A stretch of 64,000 nucleotides of DNA from Oegoconia quadripuncta (GCA_949316235.1 OX438751.1:18972801-19036800); one strand, 5' to 3'; positions 22,041-32,659 are shown, counted from the first letter of the stretch. The notes: a model not told the origin generated them from the letters alone. Translations and numbers: made by a program.

Positions 22041-23279
22041 GTTTTAAACTTATTTAAAGGTAAATTTGAAATGATGTTACTGTAAGTTTAATAGAGTTTA
22101 ACCACGTTATAAGGTTTCCACACATGTAGGTAGGTACCAACTCCACAGTTAAACGCGTTTCTAGGGAACTCAAGTTCCCATTTAACGTCTAATGAGATTA
22201 AAACTCGATTACGGGGCCCACATAATTATTCCCGCCTACATTGTTCCACCCTCGTCGCGCCGCTTTATGAGGTGTCGAGGAATATTTTTCCGCTTACAAA
22301 TTGTTATTGATTTCGCATAATTACAAGCGACGCAGATTTATTGTTCGCTTTCTTTGCCAATGGAAGCTTGTGCGCGACCATTTGTGTCAATTAAGTTTTA
22401 TGTTTAAGTCGACGGTTTTGATTAAATAATTATCAATTCAGGGGTGGGAGTCAGTTAGTCTACTACCTCGTAATTACTCGTTCTAAAGATCTGGAAATTA
22501 TACTCTCATCAGCCCGCTAGAGTTGCCTTTTCAGAGGACTGCTCTTCAGTGGGGCCCATTTTACTTCATGTACTTCAATTTCATTAAATATAGCAAAATG
22601 AATATTGATGAAGTAGGTACTAACTTATTAGACAAAAACCATGGTAATGACAATCAGTTCAAAGTATTCCGACGAAATAATATGAAATAAACAAATAACT
22701 TGGATATTCTTCCCGGACTTCTCATGCCGAAAACCACCGAATTTAAAAAATTATAAATTCAAATATATATTATTTTTTACTTCATGAGTTTAGATGTTCA
22801 CTTCCTTTACGGTCATATCTCGTTAAATGTTATTTAGTGGCTGTCGCAAGTCGTATCTACGTGTGCTCGTTTCTGAATTAGTCAAATGGTAAAAGTTTTT
22901 ATATTCATATTTCATATTCATGAATATAAAAATGTCTCTTACGCGAGGACTGATCGACCTAGAAATTTGAAGTTGGTTTGAAGAAAAGCGATTATGGCTG
23001 CCACGCTTTTATTATAAGATAACTTTGCAAAAAAAAGAAAACAATGGGATGTGGGGTCCTGGGCGAGCAATTCAAAGAATACGTGTGTAATCGGTCTCGA
23101 ATACATCGTACAGTCACTTATACTACGCTTAACCTAGTTAGATTAAGAGGGGTAGATGTGCGTCATGACATATACTACAAGAAAAATGGAATACTACGGC
23201 ACAACTATGGACTCACTCCGATGTCTGTCACGCCTAGCTATTAAAGTCAAACTATATATTCCAGAAGGACATAAAGTTT
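22041..23279. other. Repeat-poor intergenic sequence
   Basis: I recognise no repeat in most of this stretch. The part from 22140 to 22400 has mixed composition and could be unique, possibly regulatory, host DNA; that is only an inference. The 66-codon frame at 23044 has no domain. Confidence 0.35.
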
Positions 23280-23580
23280 TGGGTAGAACATGCTATGGTT
23301 TAAAACCTATCGATTAGTGAAGTCAAGCAACGTCTGACGCTATAGTCCTTCGATGGACCACTAATGGCATTTGCTTACGATGGAACCATGCCTTCCAAAG
23401 CCCGGAAGACACGTTTGTTATAATTGAAGGCAGTCATTAAGCCAAGTGAGTGGGCTTCAGGATTGGCTTGATAACACTGACTGTTAGGTCATTAGTTTCC
23501 ACTTGGCTCGCGTGGTGGATTATAACATAACCACTCTCCTAGAAATTGGAAGCTGTGCCCCAACAGTGCAGACGGAAGAC
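23280..23580 (+). repeat. Dispersed repeat, paired with 2481-2830
   Basis: Ordered shared motifs with 2481-2830 (see that entry). The 3' end 'ctcgcgtggtggattataac' resembles the 'gccagcgtggtgga' repeat at 54.9 and 58.9 kb. Confidence 0.5.
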
Positions 23581-24352
23581 TAATAGATGCGATACAAGTA
23601 TAGAGCCTAGAGTTAAAGTTCCAGCAAGGTCTAATGTGTATTTTGGATCTCTATATTTCCTCTTTGGCTAAAGGCTCAGTGGATAAAGTGAATCGAATCC
23701 TTGTAATCTCGCTCGAATCGCATTTGCTCCAAGACGAATCGTTACTCGTTTCCCAGCGCGATGAAATACCTAACTAGCTGGTGACAAAATTACATTATTT
23801 ACATGCATTCTGGGTACCTGGGAATTTTTGTACATATTAAAATTATCAATATTATTGAAATTACTTTATTTTTGAATTAGGCATATTACATATGTCCATC
23901 CAAATTCCTTGATAAATGTATGAGCCGCAAAGACTTACGCCCTGCTACAGTTTAGGCCCAACTCGACATCCAAGAGTAACACAATTAAAAAATATATACA
24001 CTTAAGTCCCTCCTTTTATCTAATAAAACTCGTCACTAATGACTCCCTAGAGAAGAATGAATAAGAAATTCAAAGGTTGTTCCATGTAAATAAGTTTTAG
24101 GTACATCGGTGTTACAATTTTTGTTATTGGCAAAACAAAGACACAATTATATAATTAGGCTGAATATTGCCGAGCTATGCTTGATTATTATCTAAATAGT
24201 CGTTTTATTTTCACTCCAACTGTACTAACTATAGGCTATAATGCTCTATAACTTTGTTATTGATAGTTTAAGTTATAAGCAAGTTAAAGGTTAGGATATG
24301 ATGATGAGGCTGACATAATCATTGTTCTTAGCGAGTCGATGGCAAAAACGTT
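23581..24352. other. No gene seen
   Basis: Non-coding, AT-rich. Confidence 0.3.
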
Positions 24353-24545
24353 AAATTGTTGAGGAATAGAATGTGGCCACACGTACAGCATTGTCTGTGG
24401 TATCATAGAGGTCCTGTAGTGTAGAAGTGTCGGGACACGAAGGGCAGCATGGAAGATGCTCCATAGTTTGTGGTGTGTCATACGCAAGCACCGGTTGTCG
24501 TTCATGTAGCCCCACTTGGACATGTTCTCTCGGCATCTTCCGACC
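24353..24545 (-). pseudogene. LINE reverse-transcriptase C-terminal fragment
   Basis: Minus-strand translation in two frames: GRCRENMSKWGYMNDNRCL in one, then DTPQTMEHLPCCPSCPDTS followed by LQDLYDTTDNAVRVATFYSS in the other. Together they give the cysteine-rich C-terminal region of an insect LINE polymerase. A frameshift between the parts shows inactivation. A shorter piece of the same family is at 14886-14970. Confidence 0.75.
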
Positions 24546-25140
24546 CTAATAATAGGTATTCATTAACACATAGCATCAAAAGAAATATCTAGAATAAAAA
24601 AAACTTGTAAAGGATTAACATGAATATGAAGTATATCTATCTAAGAAGTTTATCAGTGGAAACCTCTAATTGGCTTTCAGTTTCTTAGTTTAAGTGATAA
24701 TTTGTAAAACAGCTGTTGGTTTTCCCAAGAAAATAAAATAAAATAAATAAAATATTTTATATCTATATTTTTTGGTATGTATGCTGTGTCATAATGCCAG
24801 AGGGGTTATAAGTTTAAAATCCAATGTCTGTCTGGCTGTGTAGACACACAATGATATCTGTAACTTTGTAGCACCAAAGCGGCGGACCCGATTTCAAAAC
24901 TTTTTTATTTTCAAAAGCTGGTATTTGCGAGATGATATATTCGTATCGATGATATTTAGCTATTATTGGTTGGTTTGTCTGGCTTATATTATAATAGTCT
25001 CAGGGGTTTTCTAAATTTTTGACAATTCCGAAACTCACATTCATTAAGTTTCCGTACATAAATTCCGGTCCTAATTTCCATGTTATAGAATAAACTACCC
25101 TTAGGACAGCTGAATATTCAGATATCTCATACCATCTTTA
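24546..25140 (+). repeat. Repeat-derived, degraded
   Basis: Positions 24785-24985 contain 'gaggggttataagttta' and 'tgtctgtctggctgtgta', the opposite orientation of the family at 3545-3775. The remainder is AT-rich non-coding sequence. Confidence 0.4.
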
Positions 25141-25473
25141 ACCGCCTCCGTGGCTCAACAAACAACATCGGGTTTACGTTTCGGAGGTCGCGGATGCGAT
25201 CCCCAGCGGGGTACATGTTTAAGTTCTCGGTTTGGTTGGTGGTAGGGCATTTTGAATGTCTGCCTGGCTAGCACTACTATCTTATCTAAATCTGCCACCA
25301 AGCAGCAATGTTAATAGCATTGTTGTGCTTTGGTTGTCAGAGATAAGATAGCCAGTCCCCCAAATGTGTTAGGGTTTCCGGGTCAGTGCACTACAGCTTC
25401 GACCTCATCTTCATTTAACATCAGGTGTGATTGAGGTCAAGTACCAACCCGTTGTGCATAAAAAAAAGAAAAA
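25141..25473 (+). mobile_element. SINE-C, full length with target duplication
   Basis: Starts accgcctccgtggctcaa with a tRNA-like head (A-box region near tggctcaac, B-box region ggatgcgatcccc at 25191), then a body with 'atcttatctaaatctgccac', 'gcaatgttaatagcattg', 'gccagtcccccaaatgtgtt', 'aacatcaggtgtgattgagg', and an A-rich tail. It is flanked by 7-bp direct repeats atcttta (25134-25140 and 25474-25480), as expected for target-primed insertion by a LINE machinery. Pol III transcribed in principle; no protein. This is the most complete copy in the window. Confidence 0.85.
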
Positions 25474-25866
25474 ATCTTTATATTGATGGCAATAATTCAC
25501 AGACCAAACAATTGAAATATTTCCAAATTAAAATCCAATTTTCATTTCATGCCCCATAAGCCGCTATTTTTATTTAAAGCCAGGTGTGTTACAGCAGGTA
25601 ATCTAATCAGATATGCCACCCACCAGGCTGTATTCAGCTGGCTAATGATGCGATTACCCCATATGCCGCGGCGACCTTCTTTTTGGAGCTTACAAATAAA
25701 GCCAAATACATTACCTAAAATGATACAAATTAGACCTACATATTTCCATATTTTTAACATTCTACTATATATATACGTTAGTAGGTCACACGTGTCAGTC
25801 ACATGACCTTCACTGTCCCTCATTTTGTATTTTATGTTACTTTAACTACGGTTATTATTTAACATA
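25474..25866. other. No gene seen
   Basis: Overlapping frames of 85 and 93 codons on opposite strands (25542-25823) have no domain and mirror each other. I reject them. Confidence 0.35.
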
Positions 25867-25954
25867 CAGGATGAAGTTTAATTCGTACAATTCCTGTTTA
25901 CTGGTGACTCCACTTCTGATTACCCCATTGAACCATGACCGAATTAAATGAAAA

Positions 25955-26190
25955 AGAATTCGATTAACCATACAAAGTAAATCATTCTCGAACCACCTTT
26001 AGCATGGAAGTCCAAAAATTTTCGACTGAATTCGGATATAGTTCCTTGGAAAGTTCTTCGTAATCAGGAATGGACTCACCAGCCGAAAATTGTTGGACTT
26101 CCATACTAAATGTGGTTTCGGAATGGTTCACTTTGTAATAGGTAATCGAAATTTTTTTGATCGAATTCGGCTATGGTCCCTTGAGGAAAG
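25955..26190. repeat. Imperfect inverted repeat
   Basis: Left-arm motifs 'aattcgattaaccatacaaa', 'accacctttagcatggaagt' and 'ccaaaaattttcg' recur inverted as 'cgaaaattgttgg', 'acttccatactaaatgtggt' and 'ttgtaataggtaatcga'. 'gaattcggatatagttcc' and 'gaattcggctatggtccc' also occur, as direct copies. Divergence of roughly 15-20% makes it older than the adjoining palindrome. Confidence 0.6.
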
Positions 26191-26195
26191 TCGTA

Positions 26196-26901
26196 ATCCC
26201 ATCAAAAACAATACTTGTCAAAAAAACCAAGTCTCGCAACTCAGTTGTTCTGCGGTAAAAAGTTGTGAGATCCATGTAATACCAAGTCGGTTGTTAATTT
26301 ATTCAGTCTCTACTTAAGCGACTTTCTGTCTTAATACGTCCAGTCTCTAAGACCACGATCGTGGTCCATAACAATTGAAAATCATTTGTGTCTGGAATCT
26401 CCGTACTCGAAGCATTAAGTTATTACGTAATAATTAACAGCATCTTATAGTGACGCATATCAATATTAAAATTCTTTAATGTTTTATATAAATATATCGA
26501 GACTTGGCCATCGCACTAAATAATTGAATTAAAAAAAACACATGTAGTGTTTTCAGGCGATTGAATTTACACGTCTTTTCAGGCGATGGCCAAGTCTCAA
26601 TATATTTATATAAAACATTAAAGAATTTTAATATTGATATGCATCACTATAAGATGCTGTTAATTATTACGTAATAACTTAATGCTTCGAGTACGGAGAT
26701 TCCAGACACAAATGATTTTCAATTGTTATGGACCACGATCGTGGTCTTAGAGACTGGACGTATTAAGACAGAAAGTCGCTTAAGTAGAGACTGAATAAAT
26801 TAACAACCGACTTGGTATTACATGGATCTCACAACTTTTTACCGCAGAACAACTGAGTTGCGAGACTTGGTTTTTTTGACAAGTATTGTTTTTGATGGGA
26901 T
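26196..26901. repeat. Near-perfect palindrome, 319-bp arms
   Basis: The left arm 26196-26514 and the right arm 26583-26901 are both exactly 319 bp and are reverse complements. Reading through, I find only two mismatches (within gtgacgcatat and atatcgagac) and no gap. The spacer is 68 bp and AT-rich. Each arm itself contains short palindromes (accacgatcgtggt, ttattacgtaataa). A transcript from either strand would fold into one long hairpin, the form of precursor processed by Dicer-2 into hairpin-derived siRNAs in insects; the DNA could also form a cruciform. No coding frame spans it. The equal arm lengths and high identity indicate a recent origin or gene conversion. Confidence 0.95.
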
Positions 26902-27109
26902 CTCATTTCTTTTTGTATTTTGTAGATACTTAGGTACTTAAAGTATCAATATTTAATTTATTTAAATTATTTATCCGAACAACGTCCAAATTGTAAGCAA
27001 ATAATATCAGTAAACCAATGAGAGTAGCCTTTAGTCGTCAAACTAATATAGCAATCGAAATTATCAATGAAAATCGCAAACTTATAGGTAAGAATTCTGG
27101 GCACATCCG

Positions 27110-27310
27110 AACAGCATTGGGTCGCTCGCGCGTATGAGCGCGGCTGCTGCTCGCTCGGCGACATTCACCTTTCCGCGCGCCCCGCCACTGTCCCCGCCCC
27201 GCGCCCTCGCGCTAGCACCGCGCAGCGCGTAGTAACGGCCCGCGCTCACTCGCTAGCATCGCAGCGCGTGGTATATAATTATACAACCTTACGCACTCGT
27301 AATAAGTACG
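27110..27310 (+). promoter_or_regulatory. GC-rich block with TATA-like motif
   Basis: Positions about 27118-27270 are strongly GC- and CpG-rich in an AT-rich region, with a duplicated motif 'cgctagcaccgcgcagcgcg' / 'cgctagcatcgcagcgcg'. They are followed directly by gtatataattata (TATA-like, 27271-27283). The layout resembles a core promoter reading rightwards, but no open frame or clear initiator follows, and a minus-strand frame across it (26967-27164) has no domain. It could be an element's promoter, a displaced host promoter, or neither. Confidence 0.3.
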
Positions 27311-27424
27311 AATACGCACGTAGGTACGTTTTTTGCATTAATAAATAATTTAATACACGTGTTTTCATCACCGGAATACCCATTTTTTGCTCGATTTGGC
27401 AGGGGCACTACCATGCGCCTATAT

Positions 27425-27860
27425 TTATATGGGACTAGCTTAAACCCGCGGCTTCGCACGCAATAATAATAATTGCCGTAAAATAAAATATTGAAAAATT
27501 TAATTAACTGAAGACTTGGCTGTATGGGCTGAATTTTCTTTGCTGTCTTTTCTAGATTTTTTAGTTTTTCCTTGATTCATACACCAAACACTACTTATAT
27601 TCCAAATTTGAAGCTTCTAGGTCTGCTAGAAGTGCCTTAGAATTTTGATGATCGGTGAGTCAGTGACTGACAAAATTAAGAAATTTGACCCCTTATATTT
27701 CTTAAAATACTGGTTCAAATTGAATGAAATTTTAAATATACGTGTCTTTACAATGCCTGCATAGTTACTGAAAATTTCAGTCTTCTATTTTTATCCACAA
27801 CGAAGTTACAGGGGGTCGAAAATGGTCTGAATTGCTTCGAGAAAAGGATGGTACGGCCGT
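27425..27860. repeat. Dispersed 'cttaaacccgcggcttcgc' repeat
   Basis: Begins 'gggactagcttaaacccgcg' and carries 'gatgatcggtgagtcagtga', 'ttacaatgcctgcatagtt' and 'aacgaagttacagggg', the arrangement of a common insect dispersed repeat. No coding capacity. Confidence 0.5.
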
Positions 27861-27961
27861 GACGCTTTTTTGCTCGACTTGGTGGGGGCACGGCCGTGCC
27901 CCCAGATCAAGAGTGGCGTCACCAGTTAATTGGAATTACACGAATTCAAATTCACCCTGTA

Positions 27962-28639
27962 TTCTCTATTGTAAATAAAAAATCATTTTTTTTTATTTAT
28001 TTTTTTTATTTATTCTTACAGAATCAACAGCATAAATTATACAATATTTAAATAGGATTTAGTTACTAATGTTAAGCCAATTATAGATTCTTACTTCTTA
28101 TACAACATTAATAGGTTTATTGCAAGTGGGATAGTTGTCATGGTTACATAAAAATCGATAAATAACTGTCACATAAAATATTTAGACAAACTTTTGTAAT
28201 AAGTTATTAATTTTAACTAAAAATATATTCTAATAGAGTTGCGTGTTCCTCTATCTACATTAAAACATTCATGTTTACTTTTTGAAGGTCTATTGTCGCG
28301 CTAGTTGGAGATGTCTGGTGACAAAGAGCAGGCAGCTAATCTCGAGGTAACCCATCATAGCATGCTAACGAGGTAGGGTTGCCAGTTTTTGGGCACCCAG
28401 TCCCACATGCTACGGATCTCGAACACGTTTCCTACCATCGTATAAAAGGATTACGGGATTTTTCAGCAACAACATCATCCACGGTTCACCTTATGAAATA
28501 AACAGAAAAACAGAAATGCAAACGCTCAACGTGAGCACGTTTTTTGGTGTGAAATTAGCTAATCACCTTTTATCCATACGGAAAGAAACGGGTTGGAACT
28601 ATTTTTATTCTTAATGTTTGGAACTCCCAAACACTAATG
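27962..28639. other. Non-genic, repeat-derived in part
   Basis: A T-rich stretch at 27980-28012 may be the tail of a minus-strand retroelement. Positions 28253-28450 are less AT-rich ('gaggtagggttgccagtttt', 'cccagtcccacatgctacgg') and look repeat-like, but I cannot name the family. Confidence 0.35.
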
Positions 28640-28912
28640 TTTGGGATATCTCTGACCACCTCATTTTTTTTTATATTTCGGACACTTACACCAATCACCT
28701 AGTCCAAAACTAAGCAAAGCTTGTACTATGGATACTAGATAACGGATTTACATACATAAATAATTATATAACATCCATGACTCAGAAATAAATGTTCATA
28801 TTCATTACACAAACATTTAACTGTCGCGGGATTCGAACCCGCAACCGTTGGTTTCGCTGACAGGGTCACTATCCACTACACCAATCGGTCGTCTTTAGGA
28901 TAAAGGTCGTGA
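28607..28912 (+). repeat. Dispersed repeat interrupted by SINE-A
   Basis: 'gtttgggatatctctgacca' then 'cctcat' precede the SINE, and 'taggataaaggtcgtgacat' follows it. Uninterrupted copies at 17478-17545 and 40667-40735 (opposite orientation) show that these two parts are normally adjacent. Confidence 0.6.
28664..28893 (-). mobile_element. SINE-A, near full length
   Basis: On the minus strand: tRNA-like head gaccgattggtgtagtgga (A box TGGTGTAGTGG), B box GGTTCGAATCC at about 28830-28840, then body 'atgaatatgaacatttattt', 'tagtatccatagtacaagc' and 'ggtgtaagtgtccg', and an A/T-rich tail on the left side. It is inserted in another dispersed repeat (28607-28912). No protein is encoded; mobilisation would depend on a LINE. 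Confidence 0.85.
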
Positions 28913-29824
28913 CATATGTGTGTATGTATAATCAATCAAACTTTTTCTTTTTAGTAAGTAACTCGCTATGTCCGTCTGTCTGTCTGTCCGAGGCTTAGCC
29001 CAGAGGCTCTTAGTACTAGAAAAGTGTAATTTTGCAAGGGGTAAAATAAAATCTTGAAAAATATTTGCTGTGTCTTTTATTTTTATACCCAGTCGTGTAC
29101 AGTGTCGTTGGATAGGTCGTTCAAAAATATTACATGTTATCCGATAAAGAAATATTTAGCTTTTAAGTGCAAGTTTTTGTTAAAGTGTGTAAGTTAATAT
29201 TTTTGCCATCGACTCGCAAGAAGAAAAATGAGTAATAGTCGAAAACGGTATAATAAATAAAATAAATAAATAACTAAAACGTTTATTTTGAGTTTCTTTT
29301 TACAGCGTTACATTTTATCACACACTTTTACCGAAATATAAATAGTTTATGGGCATAAAGTGTACTCCCTTCGATTTTAACAATATTACAATGTAATTGT
29401 AACACATTATTTAAACTTTTGTAAATTTCATAGTATTATGAATGGTATATGGAACATAAACATTATGTGCTTTGTTTCATATGTTACTATTTACATGTAT
29501 GATTTGTTAAAGTTTTCTAACAGGAACTTTTTTAATTTGATCTTAAATGATTTTGGCACAGTTCTTGTTATATCTTGGGTAGTAGAAATTTTCTTTACAA
29601 ATAAAATATACTTTCCGCTGAAACTATTTTTCAAACGACGAAAATCTCCCTTCTAAGCCCGCAAATTGTGCCGGCAAGTACGGAACCCTACACTGCGCGT
29701 GGCCCGACACGCTCTCGCCAAATTGTACTATCCTCTTTTTCTTATTTTTTTGTATGCTTCTTATTGTTGTACAATAAAGAATATTTTGTTTGTTTGTTTA
29801 TTTCACTTAAATGACATGTATCTG
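28913..29824. other. No host gene; a retroelement 3' end
   Basis: 29660-29800 contains 'acggaaccctacactgcgcg', 'tggcccgacacgctctcgcc' and 'caataaagaat' with a (GTTT)n tail. It is related to 35920-36060 and to the window's first 34 bases, and probably a LINE 3' end on the plus strand. The 72-codon frame at 29438 has no recognisable domain. Confidence 0.45.
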
Positions 29825-30020
29825 TCGGAGATAGCGATAAATTAGCGATAGAATTAATTATTCGAATGGTCAATTGACTATCATAATACGCGGTTTGCTG
29901 TGGGAACTAAACTTGGTGGCGCTCGTATCGCCGGACACCGAGCGGTGACGACGTTAACGGTAATATAAGGTCTGCACATCGAAAATGACACACACTTTTG
30001 CTACCAGCCGTCGAAGGAGT
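29825..30020. repeat. Dispersed repeat, paired with 58775-58885
   Basis: 'gatagcgataaattagcgat', 'attattcgaatggtcaattg', then after about 75 bp 'taaggtctgcacatcgaaaa' and 'gccgtcgaaggagtcgg'. The 58.8 kb copy has the same order without the intervening stretch (cgcggtttgc to gttaacggta). Confidence 0.65.
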
Positions 30021-30807
30021 CGGAGCTCCACTGAACACATCACCGACTGTGAGTGATTTGATTATTATCACCGACGCTTGGAAGAATCCGGTGAGTCGTT
30101 AGCTAATAAGAAGTTGATCATGGGATTTGAGCAAGGAGGAACTATAGACAAGGTACGGCTGAGTTTCACAGAGTGCACGCGGGGGCCAATGTGAATACGT
30201 TGTCGTTTTCCTATAGTAGCTTGCAATAATATCGCCTTTGCCCGAGCACCCTTTACCACTGGCACGCGTCCCGGTCGCTAGTAACGCCCACCCCCGAACC
30301 CATCCATCTCTCCGACATATCTTATGTTGAAATAAAGCACCATCCTATTTTAAAAGAACTTAACTTAGTTCTAAAGAAATGCTCTTGAACCTTTACCTAA
30401 CGTAAATTCTCAGATTATGTAAAGCCCATTAGTAATTTAGACAATTTATCGATTCTCGATTTTATATACATTTTTAACTGTTCAGTGGACTTCAGGGCTC
30501 GCTCGACATAACAATGTAATATTTGTATGTATGTGTATAGTACGGATACTTTTCGAATTGATTAATACCTCATAATAATCAACTTGAGTGAGAAATAATA
30601 ATAAATGATAATAAATTAATAAAATAAAAATCTTTAGATAATAAAACTATCATTCACCTACGTAAAATGACGTATAAGAAATGAATGACACATTTCATAT
30701 AGAAAACTGAAAAATAATCCAAAATGAAACACCAAAGCGGATTACCTGAACATGATATTATTACCACGACGCAAATTACGGCCTGGAGGCAGTTCTGAGA
30801 CGTTATA
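30021..30807. other. No gene seen
   Basis: The 65-codon minus frame at 30068-30265 has no domain. The rest is AT-rich, non-coding flank of the transposon. Confidence 0.35.
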
Positions 30808-31075
30808 CAGGGCGTCCCAAAGTTATGGGACATGAAGGGGAAGTACCTTAAATATCGTAGATAGTGAATTTTGCTCAAAGAAGACTTTATGTTATTTTTA
30901 AAAGTTAGTAATTCTGCATTCATAGATTTTCTAAAAATTACTTGCTTCGGCTGGGAATCGAACCGACTTAAATGTGAAAAAAAAAACACCCTACTTTTAT
31001 GATGCCAATCGAAAGAATAGCTAAAAAATAATAACTCTGCCTAAGTAACATAGTATTTTAAAAGAAAGGAACAAC
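30808..31075 (+). repeat. Left terminal inverted repeat, 268 bp
   Basis: Reverse complement of 32660-32927. I see two differences: 'aaaattacttgc' against 'aaaattatttgc', and 'cgacttaaat' against 'cgactcaaat'; even the ten-base A run is conserved. Similarity stops after 'ggaacaac'. It contains a tRNA B-box-like string (30954-30964). The 111-codon minus-strand frame at 30654-30989 is a shadow of the TIR. Confidence 0.95.
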
Positions 31076-31320
31076 ATAAAATGATTGAGTCAAATTTCAA
31101 GAAAGTTATTTATTGCCGACGACGTTCGAAAAGTAGCGATATTATCATTCCAAAGATAGCATTGATTATTCGTAAATAAGTACCCACTTCATAAAATAGG
31201 TACTAACATAGTTTTCCTTATTATAAGTGCACGTGTAGATGAAATGATAGAACTTGTATTTCAATACGTCCTCTGTAAGCTAGACAGAAGGCAAATTAAA
31301 AACAAAAATAAATAATTTAT

Positions 31321-31454
31321 AATTTGAAAATGGAACAGTTTATGACAGCGTTTGTTTGAATGCATACTTTTTAAGATATTTTAAAAAGAAGTGATATTTT
31401 TAAATGTTGTTCTTAAATTTGAAAATGGAACAGTATGTGCGAGCGTTTGTTTTT
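31321..31454 (+). repeat. Direct repeat upstream of the transposase
   Basis: 'atttgaaaatggaacagt' followed by 'tatg.cagcgtttgttt' occurs at 31321-31358 and again at 31415-31454. The copies sit between the left TIR and the start codon. They could be subterminal transposase-binding sites or leftovers of a duplication in the 5' leader. Confidence 0.7.
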
Positions 31455-31519
31455 CGGATATTGATCTGTTTAGTCTCAATTCACTTACACAAGTGTTATT
31501 GTGTTAATTTATTGCGAAC

Positions 31520-32581
31520 ATGGCATATCAAGTAAGTTTTGATCTAATGGAAGCATATTTTTTGAACGATAAAGATATCTCTAGAAGTTTGCGGTGGTAT
31601 GGCGTAAAATATCCTGATAGACAAATACCGTCTCGTAAAGTTTTGAAAAGGCTTGTGAACAATTTGAAAACTCTGGGACGTTTCGATAAACGCCCAAGAG
31701 AACCACAGCAAGAAAACCATACGATCAACGACGAAGAACTTGGTATTTTAATTTACTTTTCGGCTTTTCCGAAAGCATCGGTGAGAGAAGGAGAACATGA
31801 AATTGGAGTTTCAAAAAGTAAAATACACCGTGTATTAAAAAAACACGGTTTTAAGAGTTATGTTGAAGGACGATTGGTTCAAAAATTACTTCCGGGCGAT
31901 ACAGAAAGGAGAAAAAATTTCTGTCTTGATATCCAGGCACGATTGCTCGAAGATCCAAATTTTTTGGATAATATTATTTGGACAGACGAATCTAACTTTA
32001 GCAATAACGGTATGTATAACCGCAACAATAATCGTATTTGGTCTAAAGAAAATCCCCTACGAGTGACTGAAACTAATAACCAAGTGCGTTTTTCACTCAA
32101 CTGTTGGTGCGGACTTTTAAAAAACCGGGTTTTCTTAATCCATTTTTACCAAGGAACCTTGAACACAGAAAAGTATTTAGGAATACTTCAAATTTTAAGG
32201 GATAAGATAAGAAACCATTCCGCGGCGGAGCAAGAAAACTTAATTTTCCAACAAGATGGAGCTCCGGCTCATAATAGTCGGAGAGCAGCAGATTTTCTAA
32301 ATGAATGTTTTCCTACATGGATTGGTACAAATGGACCGATTAGATGGCCGGCCAGATCCCCGGACCTCACACCATTAGATTTCTTCTTTTGGGGATACGT
32401 GAAAGATATGCTATACAAAAAGCGATACGAGAACGTAGGCGAGTTGCAAACAGAATTGTGCCATATCACATCGAGTGTTCACCATAAAATGATTAGAAAA
32501 TCAACAGGCAGCGGGCTCATTAAAAGATTGGCGATTTGCGTAAGACAAGAGGGATCACATTTTGAGCATTTAATTAATTAA
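31520..32581 (+). CDS. Tc1/mariner-family transposase, 353 aa
   Basis: The enzyme would bind the flanking TIRs and move the element by cut-and-paste, acting in the nucleus. Residues about 5-60 form a helix-turn-helix of the DUF4817 kind (DISRSLRWYGVKYPDRQIPS), and 70-115 a second helical DNA-binding region (VSKSKIHRVLKKHGFKSY). The catalytic domain shows the three acidic residues D156 (IIWTDESNF), D246 (FQQDGAPAH) and D287 (ARSPDLTPLDFFFWG), with 40 residues between the last two; classical mariner has 34. The C-terminus, with GSHFEHLIN, looks complete. The ATG at 31520 is preceded by gcgaac, and the frame has no internal stop. It lies centrally between the two 268-bp TIRs and has no introns. 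The length is usual for the superfamily, and all key residues are present, so activity is plausible but untested. Confidence 0.95.
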   Translation: MAYQVSFDLMEAYFLNDKDISRSLRWYGVKYPDRQIPSRKVLKRLVNNLKTLGRFDKRPREPQQENHTINDEELGILIYFSAFPKASVREGEHEIGVSKSKIHRVLKKHGFKSYVEGRLVQKLLPGDTERRKNFCLDIQARLLEDPNFLDNIIWTDESNFSNNGMYNRNNNRIWSKENPLRVTETNNQVRFSLNCWCGLLKNRVFLIHFYQGTLNTEKYLGILQILRDKIRNHSAAEQENLIFQQDGAPAHNSRRAADFLNECFPTWIGTNGPIRWPARSPDLTPLDFFFWGYVKDMLYKKRYENVGELQTELCHITSSVHHKMIRKSTGSGLIKRLAICVRQEGSHFEHLIN

Positions 32582-32659
32582 TTTACAAAAAAATACCTAC
32601 TTAATTGACTACGGCAGTTTCATGTATGTTTTTTATTTGATTAAAATGATTAATTTCAC

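Larger units (their letters stand above)
25867..27959. mobile_element. TIR-bounded composite element, 2.1 kb
   Basis: The left end caggatgaagtttaattcg and the inverted right end cagggtgaatttgaattcg pair over 42 bp (about 33 matches), both running into 'actggtgac'. TA dinucleotides flank both ends (25865-25866, 27960-27961). The same terminus appears in the 67-bp MITE at 7995-8061. Inside, in order: an old hairpin (25955-26190), the 706-bp palindrome (26196-26901), an AT-rich stretch, a GC-rich TATA block (27110-27300), and a dispersed repeat (27425-27860). A motif 'tttttgctcga.ttggc/tgggg' occurs on both sides of that last repeat (about 27387 and 27868). No transposase is encoded, so it would be non-autonomous. 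That the two ends belong to one element is an inference. Confidence 0.5.

Noticed and set aside
30654..30989. 111-codon minus-strand frame and its 70-codon partner at 32746-32958
   Set aside because: They are the two translated arms of the transposon TIRs.
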